Shown here in pieces: positions 12,759 through 17,222 of a DNA stretch of 17,222 nt. A model generated the notes under the pieces. It saw only the letters and a list, made by a program, of their open reading frames with translations. It was not told the origin of the DNA and searched no databases. How positions within the stretch are numbered: the first letter of the stretch is position 1; the number at the start of each line of letters is the position of its first letter. A program made the position numbers and the translations under genes. The DNA is from JBIOWF01 sp044868295 (lineage in GTDB: Bacteria > Actinomycetota > Actinomycetes > Streptosporangiales > Streptosporangiaceae), in NCBI GenBank assembly GCA_044868295.1, contig JBIOWF010000267.1:1-17222 (forward strand), written 5' to 3'.

Positions 12759-14009
12759 TCAGGGGATGAGCTTGACCTCGGGGTAGCGCTTGGCGGGGCC
12801 GTCGAAGAGGCGGGTGTGCCGTCCCTTCAGGTGGAGGTCGAAGAACGCGGTGATATAGGCGCGCTGGGCGGAGAGCGAACGCCGCGGATCGATCGTTCCG
12901 ATGAACTGGGCGACGGGCAGGTTCTCCAGTTTTCCGGCGAGCTGGGGGAACATGGCCTGGAAATCGCTGAAGGAGTAGTGCTCGGCTCCGGTGAACCGCA
13001 GCTCACGCTTCCAGCCGGTTGACTTCTCCCAGAAGGACTTCCACGTGGGGTCGACCTCGCGGGTGTGCCCCTCAAAGGCCATCTGAAGGAACGGCTTGGC
13101 TAGGCCAGCCTGGGCGACCGAGCCGAAATGCGAGCCATCGAGATTGACTCCCGCGTCGATCCGCCGGTCGTCATGGGCGAGCTGGCTCGCGGTGGCTCCG
13201 CCCAGGGAGAAGCCGAGCATCCCGACGCGGCCCAGGTCCAGGGAGCCGCCCAGCCCGGCCGGAAGTGCGCGGTGCTCGGCATCGGGGTTGTGCCCGTTGT
13301 TGAGGCGGGCCAGCTGGTCGAGCACGAACGTCATGTCCGGCACGCGGACCGCGAACGCCTTCCTGAGGTCGGCCTCGGTTTGCCCGGACTTACTGCGTTC
13401 GATCCGGCCGCCGGGGAACTCGACCTGTGCCGCCTCGTACGTGTGGTCGACGCTCACCACGATGTAGCCCCGGCTGGCCAACTCCTCGACCGACGCCGTG
13501 TTGACGGTCCGCGGGACGCGATATCCCGATGAGAACAGGATGACCGGGAGGCTTCCCGTCGACCGGTCCACGGGCGCGCCGACCCGGGCGTGCGTCATCG
13601 TCGCGGCCCAGTCCACCTGGCCGGGCTGGATGCCGAGCTCGGACGCCGTCACCTGGTCGAAATCGGCCGCCGCGAGGGGTGACATCTGCGGTGCCAGCGG
13701 GAGGCGCTCGGACCTTCGCGCCGGATACCAGACGCTCACCATGAGTTCCCGGTACGGCTGGTCGGCCACCCAGGGATCGGGACGTGACCGGTCCACCAGG
13801 TGCAGGGAAACCGTACCGATCGGATGCCGCCCGGTGGGCTCCGGCAGGACGGTCGAGATCGCCGATGTGTCCCTGCCCGCGCGCGTGTCGGCGGCCGACG
13901 CCGCCGGTGCGAGCGCGACCGGCACCATGACTGTCGCCAGCAGCGTTGTGGCGCCGGTCACCAAGGCGACACGCCTGGAGAAACCCGCGTCTGCGCGTGA
14001 GTCACTCAT
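12759..14009 (-). CDS. secreted PAF-acetylhydrolase-like alpha/beta hydrolase (lipase/esterase)
   Basis: The 416-residue protein has a twin-arginine-like signal (SRRVAL, 11-16, then a hydrophobic stretch ending APAASA-AD near residue 40), so Tat export is likely. The mature part matches the plasma/type II PAF-acetylhydrolase pattern: LMVSVWYPA (89-97), LPVILFSSGY (154-163), ASRGYIVVSVDHTYEA (178-193), nucleophile GFSLGG (Ser268), VNLDGSHFG (candidate Asp291) and GAEHYSFSDF (candidate His344). It would hydrolyse short or oxidised acyl esters; the natural substrate is unknown. ATG 14009 places the signal at the N-terminus and has GGAGAGG about nine bases upstream, while the frame beyond it is open only as the opposite-strand shadow of the next gene. 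A perfect 19-bp palindrome lies 25 bases upstream. Confidence 0.9.
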   Translation of the reverse strand: MSDSRADAGFSRRVALVTGATTLLATVMVPVALAPAASAADTRAGRDTSAISTVLPEPTGRHPIGTVSLHLVDRSRPDPWVADQPYRELMVSVWYPARRSERLPLAPQMSPLAAADFDQVTASELGIQPGQVDWAATMTHARVGAPVDRSTGSLPVILFSSGYRVPRTVNTASVEELASRGYIVVSVDHTYEAAQVEFPGGRIERSKSGQTEADLRKAFAVRVPDMTFVLDQLARLNNGHNPDAEHRALPAGLGGSLDLGRVGMLGFSLGGATASQLAHDDRRIDAGVNLDGSHFGSVAQAGLAKPFLQMAFEGHTREVDPTWKSFWEKSTGWKRELRFTGAEHYSFSDFQAMFPQLAGKLENLPVAQFIGTIDPRRSLSAQRAYITAFFDLHLKGRHTRLFDGPAKRYPEVKLIP

Positions 14010-14033
14010 GGGTCGAAGCCTCTCCTTCTGTTG

Positions 14034-14052
14034 ATATGTCTGGCAGACATAT
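14034..14052. promoter_or_regulatory. perfect 19-bp palindrome, candidate PadR operator 1
   Basis: ATATGTCTG-G-CAGACATAT is exactly symmetrical. It ends 25 bases before the lipase ATG, where it would cover the lipase core promoter. The same motif in weaker form occurs at 14134-14152, 14154-14172 and 16299-16317. Confidence 0.75.
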
Positions 14053-14133
14053 TGACCATGAATGGAGGGCCCGTCAAACGTCCGGAAGGCTCCTCGGGGT
14101 GGCCGGGATGGCGACTTGCGACCCAAGGGGGAT

Positions 14134-14152
14134 ATAAGTCTTTCAGACATAT
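14134..14152. promoter_or_regulatory. candidate PadR operator 2
   Basis: ATAAGTCTT-T-CAGACATAT matches the perfect palindrome at 14034 in 7 of 9 left and 9 of 9 right positions. Its centre (14143) is exactly 20 bases from that of site 3, about two helical turns. A TATTAT hexamer (14150-14155) at its edge could be the -10 of the plus-strand kinase gene. Confidence 0.65.
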
Positions 14153-14153
14153 T

Positions 14154-14172
14154 ATGCGTCTTCCAGATGTAT
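14154..14172. promoter_or_regulatory. candidate PadR operator 3
   Basis: ATGCGTCTT-C-CAGATGTAT matches the palindrome at 14034 in 6 of 9 left and 7 of 9 right positions. It directly follows site 2 on the same helical face. Confidence 0.55.
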
Positions 14173-14295
14173 TCTAGGCCGCATGCTCTGCTCACAGCAG
14201 TCGTTCGCCAACCCCTCACGGCCCCGGCCGTCAGCGTGGAGCCTGGCCATGCCGATGCATCTGACCAGGGGCTATGCGCGTCCAAGGGGCCGATA

Positions 14296-16251
14296 ATGGC
14301 GGATTCCGTGCTCCTCGCACTGGCCGTGTTGCTGGAAGGGGCACTTGTCGCCATGGTCGCCCGGCGAGTGCTGGGCGCTCCGGTGGGATGGCCCCGCGCC
14401 CTCATGGTCGGCCTGCTGACAATCCTGGGCCTCGGCCCGTCGATCAACTTCATCGTCGATACGACGGGCTTCGAGGTGGGCAAGGCGATCGCCACCCCGT
14501 TGGCGGCGCTTCCGTTCATCGTGCTGGGGATGGCCTGGGCGTTCGTTCTGGGCGTCACGTCTCTGGTCGTGCTGGAGGCGATCGCGCCGACCGGAACCCT
14601 GCCCACTCCCATCACCGTCATCGCGGCGTGGCGGGCCCGGCGCCGGAGGACCAGGCGGTACGCCCAGGTCATGGCGATCGCCGTACGACATGGCCTGGGG
14701 GGATACCTGCGTGGGCGAACCCGGCGTGGCCAGAGCGCGGCGACCCTCGCCCGTTCGCTGCGCGACGCCCTGAACGAAGGCGGCGTGACCTTCGTCAAGC
14801 TCGGGCAGATGATCTCCACCCGGCGTGACCTGGTGCCTGAGGAGTTCGTCAGGCAGCTGTCCACCCTGCAGACGCGGGCCGAGCCGGAGCCGTGGTCGCG
14901 GATCGAGCCGGCAGTCGCCGCGGGGCTCGGCCGCCCGATCGGTGACGTGTTCAGCGCGATCGACCCCCGGCCGCTCGCCTCGGCCTCCGTCGCGCAGGTG
15001 CACCGCGCCCGGCTGCGCTCGGGCCAGGACGTCGTGGTCAAGGTGCAGCGGCCGGGTGCGCGTGATCAGGTCACCGCCGACCTGGAGATCATCTCGCGGC
15101 TCGCCGTACGGCTGGAGCGATTGACCTCTTGGGGAAGGTCGTTGGGGGTGGTCCGGCTGGCGCGCGGGTTCGCCGCCTCGCTGGAGGAGGAGCTCGACTA
15201 CACCGTCGAGCTGGACAACATGCGCGGCATCGCGGGAGGCGGCATCGCCGTACCGCGCGCGCATGAGGCGTATTGCGGGCCGACGTTGCTGGTCATGGAC
15301 GTGCTCGACGGCATGCCGGTCGGCGACGCCGGGCCGCTCCTGGCGACCTTCCCCCCGGAGACACGGAAGAAGATCGCGGACCGGCTGTTGAACGAGGTGC
15401 TCCACCAGATCCTCGTCACCGGCGTCTTCCACGCCGACCTGCACCCGGGCAACATCTTCATCACCGACGTGGGTGAGCTGGGGATGCTGGACTTCGGTTC
15501 GGTGGGCCGCCTGGACGGCGCGGCGCGAACCTCGCTCGGGCTGCTGCTTCTGTCGATCGATCGCAACGACTCCGTCGCCGCCACCGACGCCCTCATCGAG
15601 CTGCTGGACCGGCCGCGCGGCCTCGCGGAGCGTGAGCTTGAGCGCGACATCGGCCAGCTCATGCTCCGCTACCGGCCCGGCCTCGGCAACGGCGGCAGCG
15701 CGGGCATGTTCACCACGTTGTTCAAGCTGGTCAGCGGTCACGAGTTCGCGATTCCCCCCCAGGTCGCCGCGGCGTTCCGGGCGTTCGGGGCGCTGGAGGG
15801 GACCCTGGAGGTCATCAGCGAGGACGTCGATCTCGTGGAGGCGGCCAGGCGGCAGGGCCGGGAACTCATGGCCCACGCCACCGAGCCGGAGGCGATCCGC
15901 GCCGACCTGGAAAGCAGGCTCGTTCACTTCCTGCCGACGCTGCAACGGCTCCCCAGACGGATCGGCAAGATCACCGAAGACCTCGAACAGGGCCGGTTCA
16001 CCGTCCACGTCCGCCCCTTCGCCGACCAGGAAGACCGCCGGTTCCTGACCGGCCTGATCCAGCAGGTCATCGTGGCGATACTGGCCGGTGCGGCCATGCT
16101 GGGCGCCATCATTCTGATGACCAGCGACACCGGCCCGATGATCACGCCGACCTTCCGGCTCTTCACCTTCCTCGGCTGCGTTCTCCTGCTGGTGGGCTTC
16201 GTCCTCGCGCTCCGCTCCCTCGTCCTGGTCTTCACCAGGAGATCCGACTGA
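14296..16251 (+). CDS. UbiB/ABC1/AarF-family atypical kinase-like membrane protein
   Basis: The 651-residue protein has about three N-terminal membrane segments (5-27, 36-54, 67-96), a UbiB-type kinase-like domain and two C-terminal membrane segments (VIVAILAGAAMLGAIILM and LFTFLGCVLLLVGFVLAL). Hallmarks are the inhibitory KxGQ motif (KLGQ 168-171), the Ala-rich nucleotide loop ASASVAQVH (228-236), VVVKVQRP (Lys249), EEELDYTVEL (297-306), HADLHPGNIF (379-388) and LDFGSVGRL (398-406). UbiB proteins are ATPases that support coenzyme Q or other isoprenoid lipid metabolism; the target here is unknown. ATG 14296 follows AAGGGG by eight bases. The frame is open back to 14062, but that part crosses operators 2 and 3. 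It is divergent from the lipase gene and followed by padR. Confidence 0.93.
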   Translation: MADSVLLALAVLLEGALVAMVARRVLGAPVGWPRALMVGLLTILGLGPSINFIVDTTGFEVGKAIATPLAALPFIVLGMAWAFVLGVTSLVVLEAIAPTGTLPTPITVIAAWRARRRRTRRYAQVMAIAVRHGLGGYLRGRTRRGQSAATLARSLRDALNEGGVTFVKLGQMISTRRDLVPEEFVRQLSTLQTRAEPEPWSRIEPAVAAGLGRPIGDVFSAIDPRPLASASVAQVHRARLRSGQDVVVKVQRPGARDQVTADLEIISRLAVRLERLTSWGRSLGVVRLARGFAASLEEELDYTVELDNMRGIAGGGIAVPRAHEAYCGPTLLVMDVLDGMPVGDAGPLLATFPPETRKKIADRLLNEVLHQILVTGVFHADLHPGNIFITDVGELGMLDFGSVGRLDGAARTSLGLLLLSIDRNDSVAATDALIELLDRPRGLAERELERDIGQLMLRYRPGLGNGGSAGMFTTLFKLVSGHEFAIPPQVAAAFRAFGALEGTLEVISEDVDLVEAARRQGRELMAHATEPEAIRADLESRLVHFLPTLQRLPRRIGKITEDLEQGRFTVHVRPFADQEDRRFLTGLIQQVIVAILAGAAMLGAIILMTSDTGPMITPTFRLFTFLGCVLLLVGFVLALRSLVLVFTRRSD

Positions 16252-16280
16252 CCGGCGGACGTCTTCGCAGCTCACCGTGG

Positions 16281-16304
16281 ATACATGAGGCGCTCATCAT
16301 GTAT
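16281..16304. repeat. 8-bp inverted repeat in the padR promoter region
   Basis: ATACATGA (16281-16288) and TCATGTAT (16297-16304) are exact reverse complements separated by eight bases. The right arm overlaps candidate operator 4. It may be a second regulator-binding dyad or an extended operator. Confidence 0.5.
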
Positions 16305-16320
16305 CTTCCAGACGTATATG
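16299..16320 (+). promoter_or_regulatory. candidate PadR operator 4 and padR promoter
   Basis: ATGTATCTT-C-CAGACGTAT (16299-16317) shares 6 of 9 left and 8 of 9 right positions with the perfect palindrome at 14034. TATATG (16315-16320) could be the -10; initiation 7-10 bases later falls near ATG 16330, so padR mRNA may be leaderless and autoregulated. Confidence 0.6.
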
Positions 16321-16329
16321 ATGGGCGAC

Positions 16330-17112
16330 ATGGTCGATGAGGGAACGGAGCAGCCCAAGCAGCCGATCGTCGAGCTGACTCCGACGGCCTGGGCGATCCT
16401 GGGGTTCCTGTCATTGAAGGCGCAGTCCGGATATGAGCTGCTACGGGCCGCGAAGCGGTCGATGGACGCTTTCTGGGGCATCAGCAACGGCCAGCTCTAT
16501 CCGCAGTTGCACCAGCTGGCCGAACGGGGACTGATCAGGCCGGCGGGCGAGGCCGAAGGGCCTCGTTCGCGGCAGCGCTGGGAGATCACCGAGGCGGGCA
16601 GCACCGCGCTCCGCTCATGGCTGGAATCCATGTCCGCGCCGGTGCAGATCAGGGACGAGAACCTGGTGAAGCTCTTTTTCGCCGGCAAGGACAGTCCCGA
16701 TCTCGTGGGCCGGCTCCTGGAAGAGCGCAAGAAAATCTTCGGGCAGTTCGAGAGCGTGATCGACGCCGTTCTCCCGGGCGACGAGTTGCCCGAGGTGGAG
16801 CAGGCGGCCGCACTGGGCGCGCCCGAGTTGCTGTTCCGGTACGGCAAGCACTTCGCGAAGTCGACGATGCGGTGGATCGACCAGGAAGAAAAGCGGGTGA
16901 TCGCGACCCTCGGCGCGCGCCACGGTGATCCCGGTGATCCCGGTGATACCGGCGATACCGGCGACGCGGCCAACGCCGACGTCACCGACGCGGGCGATCC
17001 CGGCGCAGCCGGCGCGCCCGACCGTCACGCCGACGTAGAGGCCCAGACCGCAGTCGAGGAGGCCCAGACGGCGGCGGTCGAGGAAGCGGAAGAGCCCGGC
17101 CGGAATCTCTGA
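16330..17112 (+). CDS. PadR-family transcriptional regulator with acidic repetitive tail
   Basis: Residues 17-100 form the PadR winged helix: LTPTAWAILGFLSL, SGYELLRAAKRSMDAFW, SNGQLYPQLHQLAERGLI and RWEITEAGSTALRSWL. A PadR C-terminal helical dimerisation region follows (about 105-197: VKLFFAGKDS, RLLEERKKIFGQF). From about residue 198 there is an unusual tail with GDPGDPGDTGDTGDA and Ala/Glu-rich repeats, not part of the usual family. ATG 16330 is chosen because earlier in-frame ATGs (16285, 16318, 16321) lie in or at the edge of the operator and promoter; 16318 or 16321 remain possible. No good Shine-Dalgarno is visible. It probably represses itself, the kinase-like gene and the lipase gene through the shared 19-bp motif. 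The ligand is unknown. Confidence 0.9.
   Translation: MVDEGTEQPKQPIVELTPTAWAILGFLSLKAQSGYELLRAAKRSMDAFWGISNGQLYPQLHQLAERGLIRPAGEAEGPRSRQRWEITEAGSTALRSWLESMSAPVQIRDENLVKLFFAGKDSPDLVGRLLEERKKIFGQFESVIDAVLPGDELPEVEQAAALGAPELLFRYGKHFAKSTMRWIDQEEKRVIATLGARHGDPGDPGDTGDTGDAANADVTDAGDPGAAGAPDRHADVEAQTAVEEAQTAAVEEAEEPGRNL
16924..16968 (+). repeat. 9-bp tandem repeat inside padR
   Basis: Five consecutive nine-base units, GGTGATCCC twice, then GGTGATACC, GGCGATACC and GGCGACGCG, encode Gly-Asp-Pro/Thr triplets. A further GGCGATCCC occurs near 16993. Such units can change copy number by slippage without shifting the frame. Confidence 0.8.
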
Positions 17113-17134
17113 AAAGTGCACGCCCGGCATCCGA

Positions 17135-17170
17135 CCGCATGGTGAACCGCTTGGTGAACCGCATGGTGAC
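17135..17170 (+). repeat. 12-bp triple repeat downstream of padR
   Basis: CCGCATGGTGAA, CCGCTTGGTGAA and CCGCATGGTGAC follow each other directly between the padR stop and the terminator. They are non-coding as far as visible, and no function is apparent. Confidence 0.8.
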
Positions 17171-17186
17171 ATGACGGGGAACGACG

Positions 17187-17222
17187 GCGAAGCCCGGTCG
17201 CCAGACGGCGACCGGGCTTCGT
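17187..17222. terminator. strong bidirectional terminator hairpin
   Basis: CGAAGCCCGGTCGCC (17188-17202) is exactly complementary to GGCGACCGGGCTTCG (17207-17221), a 15-bp stem with an AGAC loop, extended by a G-T wobble at the last base of the window. It stands about 75 bases after the padR stop. The A/T pairs at its base fit a terminator working on either strand. Confidence 0.85.

Noticed and set aside
12759..15041. A much longer lipase reading frame extending to 15041
   Set aside because: Beyond ATG 14009 the frame runs antisense through the kinase-like gene and the operator region. The signal peptide at 14009 marks the true N-terminus.
14272..16275. Long minus-strand open frame opposite the UbiB-like gene
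   Set aside because: Its composition (Gly, Arg, Asp, His, Gln-rich) is that of an antisense shadow of a high-GC gene. The plus strand carries all UbiB motifs.
17135..17170. CRISPR array or iteron-type origin
   Set aside because: There are only three 12-base units with no spacers and no cas or replication gene.

Overview
The window looks like chromosomal DNA of a high-GC actinobacterium. Third codon positions are strongly G/C, GTG and TTG starts are frequent, Shine-Dalgarno sites are AGGAG-like, and the NsrR, L25-Pth and WXG100-like genes have actinobacterial character. A member of the Streptosporangiales is my best guess, but that is inference. I see no tRNA, rRNA, CRISPR array, transposase or phage gene.

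Layout, left to right. (1) 1-611 (+): the tail of a secreted-protein-like gene overlapping a small WXG100-like gene. (2) 612-821: a convergent gap with a potential three-way RNA junction and a strong hairpin. (3) 822-3202 (-): nsrR, a flavohemoglobin gene (hmp) and a yjdF-like gene; nsrR-hmp is an NO-sensing/NO-detoxification pair with candidate NsrR sites before both genes. (4) 3269-10648 (-): seven recognisable genes in one direction, read as polyprenyl-phosphate sugar-1-phosphate transferase, cysQ, cysD, a 42-codon linker ORF, cysN, PAPS sulfotransferase, family 2 glycosyltransferase and a WecG/TagA/CpsF glycosyltransferase. (5) 10718-11335 (+): a DEDDh exonuclease-like gene, divergent from the operon and overlapping the end of pth. 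(6) 11310-12588 (-): rplY (L25/Ctc) and pth with a perfect 13-bp hairpin between them. (7) 12759-17112: a secreted PAF-acetylhydrolase-like lipase (-), a divergent UbiB/ABC1-type kinase-like membrane protein (+) and a PadR-type regulator (+). One 19-bp operator-like motif occurs three times in the divergent promoter region and once at the padR promoter. A strong bidirectional terminator closes the window.

The most interesting system is region 4. It joins sulfate activation (CysD/CysN), PAP removal (CysQ), a sulfotransferase and three glycan-assembly enzymes in one operon without sulfite-assimilation genes. The simplest reading is a dedicated pathway for a sulfated cell-surface glycan or glycolipid. 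APS kinase, flippase and polymerase are absent and must come from elsewhere. A partial tandem duplication of the cysD 3' end has created a small ORF that bridges cysD and cysN by stop-start overlaps. The second system is the putative PadR regulon of region 7.
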